Part shown: piece by piece, positions 1 to 6,160 of the stretch
How the letters are laid out: the number at the start of each line of letters is the position of its first letter
How positions within the stretch are numbered: the first letter of the stretch is position 1
Assembly (NCBI GenBank): GCA_937920575.1
Contig: CAKZSF010000311.1
Coordinates: forward strand, 1 to 6,660
Direction: 5' to 3'
Origin: an uncultured Sphingomonadaceae bacterium
GTDB lineage: Bacteria > Pseudomonadota > Alphaproteobacteria > Sphingomonadales > Sphingomonadaceae
DNA length: 6,660 nt
The notes under the pieces: generated by a model
What the model was told of the DNA's origin: nothing
Seen by the model: only the letters and a program-made list of their open reading frames with translations
Database searches by the model: none
Program-made: the position numbers and the translations under genes

Positions 1-80
1 CAAAAGCCCAGCATCACCATCACCGCCGCAGCGGCGACCACGATAATTGTCGGGATGATCGGTATCTTGCGCGCGCTCAT
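1..80 (-). CDS. SURF1-like cytochrome oxidase assembly protein, N-terminal fragment
   Basis: Only the first 26 codons and two bases of the next lie in the window; the gene continues beyond position 1. The visible peptide begins MSARKIPIIPTIIVV and becomes a hydrophobic span ending in LGF, with the next codon starting TG (probably Trp). A short basic N-terminus followed by one membrane span ending in GFWQ is typical of SURF1, an inner-membrane factor that assists heme a insertion into subunit I. Its ATG overlaps the TGA of the upstream DUF983 gene (ATGA), and a GGGAG ribosome binding site lies at 90-94 with 9-base spacing, so the start is well supported. The SURF1 name rests mainly on position at the end of a cox cluster, where surf1 is common in alphaproteobacteria; too little protein is visible to prove it. 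Confidence 0.65.
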   Translation of the reverse strand, partial: MSARKIPIIPTIIVVAAAAVMVMLGF

Positions 81-475
81 GATAAGTCGCTCCCATCGTG
101 CCGGTGCTCTTCTGCGCGGCGGCTATATTCGCTCACCAGCAGCCACGCTTTGGTTAGCCGCAACCCGCCGATAACGCCCGCCACGATCAGCGGTAGCCAC
201 AGCAGCACATGCACCCACCACGGCGGCTCCGCGCTCAATTGCAGCAATACGGCCAGCGCAACAACCACTGCGCCGATAATCATGGTGAGGAAAGCTGCCG
301 GTCCGTCGCCCACATTGAACTTCGCATAGTCCAGCCTGCACACGCTGCACTTGTCGGCAAATTTCACCCAGCCTGCAAACAGGGTCCGCGAGCCGCAGCG
401 CGGGCACATACCGAAAAGGGCAGCCTCACCAATGGCGGGCTGCCCCTTCGATGTGTCTGGCGGACTATCTGTCAC
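77..475 (-). CDS. DUF983 family zinc-ribbon membrane protein
   Basis: This 132-aa protein has an N-terminal four-cysteine zinc-ribbon-like module (CPRC at residues 24-27 and CSVC at 43-46), then two predicted membrane spans at about 61-80 and 87-106, and a charged C-terminal tail. That is the DUF983 architecture, whose biochemical function is not established. DUF983 genes are often found in or near alphaproteobacterial cox clusters, so a role in oxidase assembly, for example metal handling, is an inference from context. The start is GTG at 475. It is preceded by AAGG at 483-486, overlapping the ctaE stop codon, with 7-base spacing. The next in-frame Met (residue 23) would cut into the zinc ribbon. 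The gene begins 9 bases after ctaE and overlaps the next gene by 4 bases, implying co-transcription and translational coupling. Confidence 0.85.
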   Translation of the reverse strand: MTDSPPDTSKGQPAIGEAALFGMCPRCGSRTLFAGWVKFADKCSVCRLDYAKFNVGDGPAAFLTMIIGAVVVALAVLLQLSAEPPWWVHVLLWLPLIVAGVIGGLRLTKAWLLVSEYSRRAEEHRHDGSDLS

Positions 476-484
476 GCAGATGCC

Positions 485-1354
485 TTAGTGAACTTCGGCT
501 CCCCAGCCGCCCCATACATAGACAGCGATGAAGAGGAACAGCCACACCACGTCGACAAAGTGCCAATACCACGCAGCCGCTTCGAAGCCGAAATGCTGGC
601 GCGGAGTGAAGTGGCCTTTGTATGTCCGCACCAGGCACACGATCAGGAAGATCGTGCCGATCAAAACGTGGAAGCCGTGGAAGCCGGTCGCCATGTAAAA
701 CGCCGAGCTGTAAGTCGTGCCGCCAAAGCCGAACGGCGCGTGGCTATACTCGTAAGCCTGCACGATCGAGAACAGGACACCCAGCGCGATCGTCAGCCAC
801 AGACCCTTCTTCAGACCTTCGCGATCACCGTGGATCAGCGAGTGGTGTGCCCAGGTGACGGTCGTGCCTGAACACAGCAGGATCAGCGTGTTGAGCAACG
901 GCAGGTTGAACGGATCGAGCACGGTGATGCCCTGCTGAGGGAATGTCGCCAAGGCAGCCACGCCGTCTTGACCGATCAAGTTCTCCCACAGGTTCGCCTC
1001 GGGATCGACCAGTTGAACCGGATCAGGGAACAAAGCGAAATCGAACCAGCTCCAGAACCAGCCGACGAAGAACATCACTTCCGATGCGATAAACAGGATC
1101 ATACCGTAGCGCATGTGCAGCTGAACCACAGGCGTGTGATCGCCGCTCTCCGCCTCGTTCACGACATTCGCAAACCAGCTGAAGAAGGTGAATGCGAGGC
1201 CAATGATGCCTGCCACCAGAACCGGCGTACCAAACGGCATCTCGTGCATGAAGAACACCAGACCGGTGGTCATGGTCAGTGCCGAGATCGAGCCGATCAG
1301 CGGCCACGGATCGGTTGGCAGAATATGATAATCGTGGTTTTTCGTTCCAGCCAT
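485..1354 (-). CDS. ctaE: Cytochrome c oxidase subunit III
   Basis: CtaE is the third core subunit of the aa3 oxidase. It has no redox centre; in the family it stabilises subunit I and supports proton uptake through the D channel. The 289-aa protein is of normal length, with about seven membrane spans. Visible family hallmarks are the MRYGMILFIASEVMFF segment with conserved Glu92, the ATGFHGFHVLIG stretch at about 222-233, and the C-terminal WYWHFVDVVWLFLF at 262-275. I chose the ATG at 1354, giving MAGTKNHDYHILP, because AGGAAG lies at 1361-1366 with ideal spacing. An in-frame start at 1381 would add nine unconserved residues and place the ribosome binding site inside the gene. A 104-base gap with a stem-loop separates it from ctaG upstream, and DUF983 follows after 9 bases. 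Confidence 0.97.
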   Translation of the reverse strand: MAGTKNHDYHILPTDPWPLIGSISALTMTTGLVFFMHEMPFGTPVLVAGIIGLAFTFFSWFANVVNEAESGDHTPVVQLHMRYGMILFIASEVMFFVGWFWSWFDFALFPDPVQLVDPEANLWENLIGQDGVAALATFPQQGITVLDPFNLPLLNTLILLCSGTTVTWAHHSLIHGDREGLKKGLWLTIALGVLFSIVQAYEYSHAPFGFGGTTYSSAFYMATGFHGFHVLIGTIFLIVCLVRTYKGHFTPRQHFGFEAAAWYWHFVDVVWLFLFIAVYVWGGWGAEVH

Positions 1355-1360
1355 TGTTCG

Positions 1361-1366
1361 CTTCCT
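1361..1366 (-). promoter_or_regulatory. Ribosome binding site of ctaE (decides the start)
   Basis: AGGAAG on the minus strand, 6 bases before the ATG at 1352-1354. It selects that ATG over the in-frame start at 1379-1381. Confidence 0.75.
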
Positions 1367-1411
1367 GATTGATCCCTGCATCAGCGGATCGGGTCTTGTT
1401 TCCTGTCGTTA

Positions 1412-1438
1412 GCTCTGGCCACACTGTGCGTCCAGAGC
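1412..1438 (-). other. Intercistronic stem-loop between ctaG and ctaE
   Basis: A perfect 7-bp inverted repeat, GCTCTGG (1412-1418) and CCAGAGC (1432-1438), encloses a 13-base loop with a possible inner CAC/GTG pairing. It lies in the 104-base untranslated gap between ctaG and ctaE, the longest gap inside the cluster. No U-tract follows on the transcribed strand, so it does not look like an intrinsic terminator. It may act as an RNA processing or stabilising element; this is inference. Nothing else recognisable is in this gap apart from the ctaE ribosome binding site. Confidence 0.45.
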
Positions 1439-1458
1439 AGGTCAGCCCGTCCCTGCTG

Positions 1459-2010
1459 CTATTCCTCTACTCTGTGAAAAGTGTAGCTCAGCGTGATCTG
1501 CTCAACACCTTTCATGTTCTCGTTTTCCAGCGCCTTGGGATCGACGAAATACAGCACTGGCATGCGCATTTCCTCACCCGGTTGCAGCACTTGCTCGGTG
1601 AAGCAGAAGCACTGGATCTTGTTGAAAAAACGTCCCGCCTGATACGGCTCGACATTGAATGTCGCGGTGCCAGTTACCGGCACATCGGAATTGTTCTTCG
1701 CCGTATAGTACGCAATTTTGCGTTCGCCGATCTTGAGCTCTTGCTGGCGTTGTTCCGGCGCAAAAGTCCATGGCATATCGCGCGCGGTGCTGGCATCGAA
1801 ACGCATAGAGATTGGCACGTCCGTAACGGTCACGCCAGCGGCCTCTGCCTCGGTCGTGCGCTGCGTCGTCCCGCCAAAGCCAGTGACGCGGCAAAACAGA
1901 TCGTACAGCGGCGCCGAGGCATAACCCAATCCCAACATCGCCAGCGCGCCAAGGAAGGCGTACATCGCAGTGCGGGTGTTGCGTTCATTCAGAGCGACGG
2001 CGGCACTCAT
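1459..2010 (-). CDS. ctaG: Cytochrome c oxidase copper assembly protein CtaG (Cox11 family)
   Basis: Cox11/CtaG proteins are membrane-anchored periplasmic copper chaperones that deliver copper to the CuB site of subunit I. The 183-aa product has a short cytoplasmic N-terminus, one membrane span at about 13-35, and a periplasmic immunoglobulin-like domain. Key features visible are Cys40 in LYDLFCRVTGFGGTTQ just after the membrane and the copper-binding CFCF motif (Cys134 and Cys136) in KIQCFCFTEQVL, followed by QPGEEMRMPVLYFVDP. All three functional cysteines are present and length is normal. The ATG at 2010 directly abuts the TAG of the upstream 45-aa gene (0-base gap). Its ribosome binding site AGGAG (2019-2023) lies within that gene's last codons, so translation of the two is probably coupled. 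The larger Bacillus protein also called CtaG is unrelated. Confidence 0.97.
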   Translation of the reverse strand: MSAAVALNERNTRTAMYAFLGALAMLGLGYASAPLYDLFCRVTGFGGTTQRTTEAEAAGVTVTDVPISMRFDASTARDMPWTFAPEQRQQELKIGERKIAYYTAKNNSDVPVTGTATFNVEPYQAGRFFNKIQCFCFTEQVLQPGEEMRMPVLYFVDPKALENENMKGVEQITLSYTFHRVEE

Positions 2011-2148
2011 CTACTGGGCTCCTATGCGCACAATGGTGATCGCGTAAAACAGCACAACGAACCCGGCGAGCACCAGCCCCATCGCGATGTTGCGCGATTT
2101 GCGGCGGCGGTTAAGTTCCGCCTCATGCTCTGGATCAACCTGGTTCAT
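2011..2148 (-). CDS. Small single-span membrane protein of the cox cluster (CoxF-like; resembles COA3 core)
   Basis: This 45-aa reading frame starts [17 protein letters not shown] and ends VRIGAQ. The acidic/polar N-terminus leads to a basic patch (Arg14-Arg19), then a hydrophobic span at about 21-40. The basic patch suggests the N-terminus is cytoplasmic. Three facts make it a real gene: an AGGGG ribosome binding site at 2157-2161 with 8-base spacing, a 4-base ATGA overlap with the end of ctaB, and a TAG exactly abutting the ctaG ATG. From memory, a small gene called coxF occupies the same place between the heme O synthase and Cox11 genes in Bradyrhizobium. The segment RR-x2-RNI-x2-GL (15-25) and the following span resemble the core of human COA3, a complex IV assembly factor. 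A role in subunit I assembly is inference. It could instead be a small structural subunit, but it does not look like the Paracoccus subunit IV as I recall it. Confidence 0.85.
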   Translation of the reverse strand: MNQVDPEHEAELNRRRKSRNIAMGLVLAGFVVLFYAITIVRIGAQ

Positions 2149-3065
2149 CCAATCATCCCCTGCGCCGCCAACACGCGGTCAGCGACCAGCACACCGAACA
2201 GCACGAACAGATAGACGATGGAATAGGCGAACAGCTGCTTCTCTGGCTTCATCGTGTCATCATCGCCCCGCTCGCGGAAAGCGACTTTCACGGCGAAGCC
2301 CAGAAACACGGTGGAAAGCACAGCTGCGCTGATGCCATAGAGCCAGCTTGTGCCGCCAATCGCCCATGGGGCAATCGTCAGCGGCAACAGAATGACCGAA
2401 TAGAGCAGGATTTGCTGGCGCGTGACTTTCTCGCCAGCAACGACAGGAAGCATCGGAATGCCTGCCTTGGCATAATCACTCTTCACAAACAGCGCGAGCG
2501 CCCAGAAATGCGGCGGTGTCCACATGAAGATAATCGCAAACAGCAGGATCGGCATGGCGGTGATGTCGTTCGTCACCGCAACCCAACCAATCATCGGTGG
2601 GAACGCCCCCGCCCCGCCACCGATCACGATGTTTTGCGGCGTGCGTGGCTTTAGCCACATGGTGTAGATCACAGCGTAGTAGACGGTTGCGATGGCCAAA
2701 ATGCCAGCAGCGAGCCAGTTTACCGCCACGCCCATGATCAGCACCGCAGCCACCGACAAGGCGATCCCGAAATCGCGTGCATCGCGGCGAGCAATGCGGC
2801 CCGTTGGCAAAGGCCGGTTGGCGGTGCGCTTCATCTTTGCATCGATGTCGGCTTCCCACCACATGTTCAGCACAGCCGATCCGCCTGCGCCCATCGCGAT
2901 GCACAGCACCGCGGTGAAGCCAAGCACCGGATTGATCGAACCGGGCGCAGCCAGCAGGCCACACAGGCCAGTGAAGATCACCAGCCGCATGACACCCGGC
3001 TTCGTCAGCGCGAGGAAATCGCGCCAATCGGCCGGGAGTTGCTGTTGTAACGTTGCGCTCGTCAT
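2145..3065 (-). CDS. ctaB: Protoheme IX farnesyltransferase (heme O synthase)
   Basis: CtaB transfers the farnesyl group of farnesyl diphosphate to heme B, giving heme O, the precursor of the heme A used by subunit I. The 306-aa protein is an integral membrane UbiA-family prenyltransferase with about eight to nine spans. The prenyl-diphosphate/Mg binding motif is visible as N67-MWWEADID with Asp73 and Asp75, followed by [14 protein letters not shown]. The second conserved region is [14 protein letters not shown] at about 196-209. I prefer the ATG at 3065 ([17 protein letters not shown]), with an AAGAG-like ribosome binding site about 8 bases upstream. An in-frame GTG at 3092 lies in the loop of a strong stem-loop and would add nine unconserved residues. 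The gene begins 52 bases after ctaD and its TGA overlaps the next ATG. Heme A synthase (ctaA), the next enzyme, is not in this window. Confidence 0.97.
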   Translation of the reverse strand: MTSATLQQQLPADWRDFLALTKPGVMRLVIFTGLCGLLAAPGSINPVLGFTAVLCIAMGAGGSAVLNMWWEADIDAKMKRTANRPLPTGRIARRDARDFGIALSVAAVLIMGVAVNWLAAGILAIATVYYAVIYTMWLKPRTPQNIVIGGGAGAFPPMIGWVAVTNDITAMPILLFAIIFMWTPPHFWALALFVKSDYAKAGIPMLPVVAGEKVTRQQILLYSVILLPLTIAPWAIGGTSWLYGISAAVLSTVFLGFAVKVAFRERGDDDTMKPEKQLFAYSIVYLFVLFGVLVADRVLAAQGMIG

Positions 3066-3081
3066 GATCTGCTCTTTGAAC

Positions 3082-3109
3082 AGGCCGACCACACGGTGGC
3101 AGTCGGCCT
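3082..3109 (-). other. Strong intercistronic stem-loop between ctaD and ctaB
   Basis: A perfect 8-bp GC-rich inverted repeat, AGGCCGAC (3082-3089) and GTCGGCCT (3102-3109), has a 12-base loop that can form an inner CAC/GTG helix. It fills most of the 52-base gap, starting 8 bases after the ctaD stop. No run of U follows, so it is unlikely to be a simple terminator. Protection of the ctaD 3' end or partial attenuation before the assembly genes is plausible but inferred. Confidence 0.55.
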
Positions 3110-3117
3110 AGCTCAAC

Positions 3118-4827
3118 TTATGCCTTTGCAGCCTGAGAGATGTGGTCATCAGCGGTGTGATGATCCTCAATCACAGGCAGGGTTTCAAACTGGTGGAACG
3201 GCGGTGGGCTCGACAGACTCCACTCAAGCGTCGTTGCGCCCTCGCCCCAGTAATTGTCTTCCGCCTTCTTGCCCGCAAGGAACGCGTAAGCGAGGTTGGC
3301 GAAGAAGATCAGCATCGATGCGGCCATGATGTAATAGCCGTAGGAGCTGATCTCGTTCCAATACTGATACGCCGGGGTGTAATCCGGATAACGACGCGGC
3401 ATGCCCTGCAGACCCAGGAAGTGCTGCGGGAAGAAGATCACGTTCACACCAATGAAGAAGCCCCAGAAGTGCAGGTGCGAGAGGAACTCGCTGTGCATCT
3501 TGCCGCTCATTTTCGGGAACCAGTAATAGAAGCCCGCGAACAGCGAGAACACCGCACCCATCGACAACACGTAGTGGAAGTGCGCCACAACGTAATAGGT
3601 GTCGTGCAGGTTATCGTCGATGCCGCCATTGGCCAGCACAACGCCGGTCACACCGCCGACGGTGAACAGGAAGATGAAGCCCATCGCCCACACCATCGGT
3701 GATTTGAACTCGACACTGCCGCCCCACATGGTGGCGATCCAGCTGAAGATTTTGATGCCGGTCGGCACCGCAATCACCATCGTTGCCGCGGTGAAATACA
3801 TCTTCGTGTTTACGTCGAGGCCGACCGTGTACATGTGGTGCGCCCACACGATAAAGCCGACCACTCCGATCGCGACCATCGCGTAAGCCATGCCGAGATA
3901 GCCGAACACTGGCTTGCGGCTGAAGGTTGCGACGATCTGGCTGATCATGCCGAAACCGGGCAGGATCATGATGTAAACCTCTGGGTGACCGAAGAACCAG
4001 AACAAGTGCTGGTACAGAACCGGATCACCGCCACCGGCAGGATCGAAGAAGGTCGTACCGAAGTTACGGTCAGTCAACAGCATCGTGATCGCCGCGGCCA
4101 GCACAGGCAGTGCAAGCAACAGCAGGAACGCCGTAACCAGAACCGACCACACAAACAGCGGCATTTTGTGCAGAGTCATACCCGGCGCGCGCATGTTGAA
4201 AATGGTCGTGATGAAGTTGGTCGCACCCAGGATCGAGCCTGCACCCGCCAAGTGAAGCGAGAAGATCGCAAAGTCGACCGCCGGCCCTTGCGAGCCGCTG
4301 GTCGAGAGCGGCGCATAGACTGTCCAGCCCGTACCTGCCCCGGCGCCAATTCCGCCAGAGAAGAACATCGAGAACATCAGGCTCATAAAGCCTGCAACGG
4401 TCAGCCAGAAAGAGATGTTGTTCATCCGCGGGAACGCCATATCCGGCGCGCCGATCATCAGCGGGACGAACCAGTTACCAAAGCCGCCAATCATCGCGGG
4501 CATAACCATGAAGAAGACCATGATGAGGCCGTGCGCCGTGATCATCACGTTCCACGTGTGCAGCGCCTGGTCAAAATTGACCTCGCCGCCATTCAGCCAC
4601 ATCGCCACTTGGCCCATCACCTGGATGCCGGGTTGCTCCAGCTCCATCCGCATCAGGCCGGAAATCGCGCCACCGATAATCCCTGCGAAAATCGCAAAGA
4701 TCAGATACAGCGTGCCGATATCCTTGTGGTTGGTCGACATGAACCAGCGAGCAAAAAAGCCCGGCTTGTCGTCATGTGCGTGATGCTCTCCGGTGTGAGC
4801 CTGAAAGTCTTCAGCGGTTGTAGCCAT
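3118..4827 (-). CDS. ctaD: Cytochrome c oxidase subunit I
   Basis: Catalytic subunit of the aa3 oxidase: it reduces O2 to water at the heme a3-CuB centre and pumps protons. The 569-aa protein has the normal length and 12-span pattern. Expected ligands are all visible: His99 (ITAHG) and His418 for heme a, His416 ([12 protein letters not shown]) for heme a3, and His281, His330 and His331 for CuB. Tyr285 in GHPEVYI is the residue cross-linked to the CuB histidine. D-channel residues Asp129 ([12 protein letters not shown]) and Glu283, and K-channel Lys359 ([11 protein letters not shown]), are present, so this is an A1-type (mitochondrial-like) proton-pumping oxidase. The ATG at 4827 precedes [16 protein letters not shown], and a GAGAG-type ribosome binding site lies just upstream. 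The N- and C-terminal tails are His/Asp-rich. It follows ctaC after 61 bases in which I see no hairpin. Confidence 0.99.
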   Translation of the reverse strand: MATTAEDFQAHTGEHHAHDDKPGFFARWFMSTNHKDIGTLYLIFAIFAGIIGGAISGLMRMELEQPGIQVMGQVAMWLNGGEVNFDQALHTWNVMITAHGLIMVFFMVMPAMIGGFGNWFVPLMIGAPDMAFPRMNNISFWLTVAGFMSLMFSMFFSGGIGAGAGTGWTVYAPLSTSGSQGPAVDFAIFSLHLAGAGSILGATNFITTIFNMRAPGMTLHKMPLFVWSVLVTAFLLLLALPVLAAAITMLLTDRNFGTTFFDPAGGGDPVLYQHLFWFFGHPEVYIMILPGFGMISQIVATFSRKPVFGYLGMAYAMVAIGVVGFIVWAHHMYTVGLDVNTKMYFTAATMVIAVPTGIKIFSWIATMWGGSVEFKSPMVWAMGFIFLFTVGGVTGVVLANGGIDDNLHDTYYVVAHFHYVLSMGAVFSLFAGFYYWFPKMSGKMHSEFLSHLHFWGFFIGVNVIFFPQHFLGLQGMPRRYPDYTPAYQYWNEISSYGYYIMAASMLIFFANLAYAFLAGKKAEDNYWGEGATTLEWSLSSPPPFHQFETLPVIEDHHTADDHISQAAKA

Positions 4828-4888
4828 GGTTCTCTCGGTACCTGTCGTGTTTGCCTATTGGCGTGTCGTATTCGTTGGGTCCGCTGGC

Positions 4889-5986
4889 TCAGTTGGCCAG
4901 TGCGACCTCTGCTTCTTCTGCTGGTGCGTCGCTAGCTTCTGCTGGCGCGTCACCAGCCTCGACCGGCGCATCACCATCAGCAGGCGCGTCTGCAGCAGCT
5001 GGCGCCGCTTCTTCTTCTGCGCTGGGCAATGTGCCGCCTTGCGACAGCACCCAAGCCTCGAACTGCTCGCGGGGCACTGCCTCCAGAGCGATCGGCATAT
5101 AGCCATGGCGCGCACCGCACAGTTCAGAGCACTGGCCATAGTAGATACCAGGCTTGTCGATGAAGATTTTGCCTTCGTTGATGCGGCCCGGCACGGCGTC
5201 CAGCTTGAACCACAGTGATGGCACAGCGAACGCGTGGATCACGTCTTTGCCGAATGTCTGGATGCGGATTTCCTCGCCCACAGGCACAACCATACGGTTG
5301 TCTACGGCAAGCTGCGGCGGAAGACCTTTTTCCTTCGCCTCATCCTCTGGCATCATGTTGGAGATGACTTCGCCCATCCCATAATCGGGATATTCGTAAC
5401 CCCAATACCACTGATAGCCATTGACCTTCACAGTCAGCGCATCCTTGTCGGGGCTCTTATATTGATCGAGCAGCAGCTGGATCGATGGCACCGCAATCAC
5501 CAACAGGATGATCACCGGCACAACTGTCCAGATCACTTCGATCAACGTGTTGTGGCTGGTTTTGGAAGGAACCGGATTGGCCGCCTTGCGGAAGCGTGCG
5601 ACCACAAACAGCAGCAGGCCAAGCACAAACAGGCTGATCACAGTGATAACCGGCAGCAGAATCACGTCATGCATCCACAGCGCCTGCTCGCCCGTTGGCG
5701 AATGCTGCGGCTGAAACTGCATGCTGCCCCAGAAATCTTCCTCGGCACCAACCGGCTGACCAACGATCATATCGGGGCCAAGCGGCGTGTAGCTGGAGGT
5801 TGCCTCAGTCGCGGCATCGCCTGCCTCTGTTGGCGCTGCTGTTTCTGCAGCAACTTCCTCAGCGGGCGCCTCTTGCGCCGTTGCGACCGGGCCGAACACG
5901 GCCATTGAAAAAGCCGCCACCATCATAGCGAGGAAGCGGGCCGGGTTTTGCCAACCGGATTTTGGGGCGCGTTCACCAAATTGCAT
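4889..5986 (-). CDS. ctaC: Cytochrome c oxidase subunit II (CuA subunit)
   Basis: Subunit II accepts electrons from cytochrome c at the binuclear CuA centre and passes them to heme a. Numbering from the ATG at 5986 (365 aa), there is an N-terminal signal peptide (about 1-37, probable cleavage after VATA), an acidic Ala-rich linker (38-64), two membrane spans at about 103-131 and 147-173, and a periplasmic cupredoxin domain. The CuA ligands are all present: His251 (DVIHAF), Cys286, Glu288 and Cys290 (QCSELCGARHGYM), His294 and Met297. The aromatic electron-entry motif QWYWGYEYP is at 192-200. The protein ends in an unusual 44-residue acidic Ala/Pro tail. An in-frame ATG at 6013 would add nine residues; neither start has a strong ribosome binding site, but AGAAAG precedes 5986, so the start is uncertain. 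This is the first gene of the cluster. Confidence 0.96.
   Translation of the reverse strand: MQFGERAPKSGWQNPARFLAMMVAAFSMAVFGPVATAQEAPAEEVAAETAAPTEAGDAATEATSSYTPLGPDMIVGQPVGAEEDFWGSMQFQPQHSPTGEQALWMHDVILLPVITVISLFVLGLLLFVVARFRKAANPVPSKTSHNTLIEVIWTVVPVIILLVIAVPSIQLLLDQYKSPDKDALTVKVNGYQWYWGYEYPDYGMGEVISNMMPEDEAKEKGLPPQLAVDNRMVVPVGEEIRIQTFGKDVIHAFAVPSLWFKLDAVPGRINEGKIFIDKPGIYYGQCSELCGARHGYMPIALEAVPREQFEAWVLSQGGTLPSAEEEAAPAAADAPADGDAPVEAGDAPAEASDAPAEEAEVALAN
4922..4990 (-). repeat. DAP-containing repeat in the ctaC C-terminal tail
   Basis: Four DAP tripeptides occur 6-7 residues apart (Asp333, Asp339, Asp346 and Asp353, numbered from the 5986 start) in units resembling DAPAEAS and DAPVEAG. The underlying DNA shows matching degenerate repetition of a GCGTC or GCATC core. 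The tract is acidic, with no basic residue, and probably disordered. Confidence 0.7.
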
Positions 5987-6019
5987 TGTAATAACGCTTT
6001 CTGCTCTCAACATGTATCA

Positions 6020-6035
6020 TTGCCACAAATGGCAA
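6020..6035. promoter_or_regulatory. Perfect 16-bp palindrome upstream of ctaC, possible operator
   Basis: TTGCCACAAATGGCAA consists of 6-bp arms TTGCCA and TGGCAA around CAAA. It lies 34-49 bases upstream of the ctaC ATG at 5986, or 7-22 bases upstream of the alternative ATG at 6013. Size and symmetry suit a dimeric repressor site, but I cannot assign a regulator. It would fall in the 5' leader of a transcript from the candidate promoter at 6066-6094. Confidence 0.35.
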
Positions 6036-6065
6036 ATCGCCCCCGTTAGAGGCAATTTCACCGAG

Positions 6066-6094
6066 CCTATACGCACGCTTGCCCCGTGCCACAA
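6066..6094 (-). promoter_or_regulatory. Candidate sigma70-type promoter for the cox cluster
   Basis: On the minus strand, TTGTGG (6089-6094) and TATAGG (6066-6071) are separated by exactly 17 bases. They match the housekeeping consensus at 3/6 and 4/6 positions. Transcription would start near 6059, giving a leader of roughly 45-70 bases before ctaC. The element lies in the intergenic region between the divergent ctaC and pyrE genes, where a promoter is required. The match is modest, so the exact site is uncertain. Confidence 0.35.
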
Positions 6095-6160
6095 GCGCTT
6101 CTAGGGAGTTTTTTGGGCAAGCCTGATTGCAACCTGTGCAAGTGCAAAGAGGCGGCTTGC
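6077..6160. repeat. Alternating GCTTGC/GCAAGC elements in the ctaC-pyrE intergenic region
   Basis: GCTTGCCC (6077-6084) is the exact inverse of GGGCAAGC (6115-6122). GCAAGCC (6117-6123) is in turn the inverse of GGCTTGC (6154-6160). The result is three half-sites in alternating orientation, spaced about 40 and 38 bases. A separate palindrome AAGCGCTT sits at 6093-6100 between the first two. These may be binding sites for a shared regulator; this is inferred from pattern alone. Confidence 0.4.

Noticed and set aside
209..871. 220-codon plus-strand frame opposite ctaE and DUF983
   Set aside because: Antisense to two genes with clear family motifs; no domain and no plausible initiation site.
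1369..2214. 281-codon plus-strand frame opposite ctaG and the small gene
   Set aside because: It crosses three well-supported minus-strand genes, shows no recognisable domain, and has shadow-frame composition.
3066..3092. Longer ctaB starting at GTG 3092
   Set aside because: The GTG lies within the loop of the 3082-3109 stem-loop and adds unconserved residues; ATG 3065 has a better ribosome binding site.
3118..4827. Possible unusual or alternative heme-copper oxidase type
   Set aside because: All A1-type residues of the D and K channels and all heme and CuB ligands are present, so it is a canonical aa3 subunit I.
4828..4888. Possible hairpin or small gene in the ctaC-ctaD gap
   Set aside because: Only short palindromes such as GGTACC and weak repeated GTCGT words are visible; no stable stem and no start with a reading frame.
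3835..4935. 366-codon open frame on the plus strand, antisense to ctaD
   Set aside because: It lies entirely opposite an unmistakable subunit I gene; the product is rich in His, Arg, Gln and Glu without domains, as expected from reading the reverse of a GC-rich membrane protein gene.
6093..6114. Possible plus-strand terminator (AAGCGCTT palindrome followed by a T-run)
   Set aside because: The palindrome cannot form a useful stem with a loop, the T-run is separated from it, and no plus-strand gene ends upstream.
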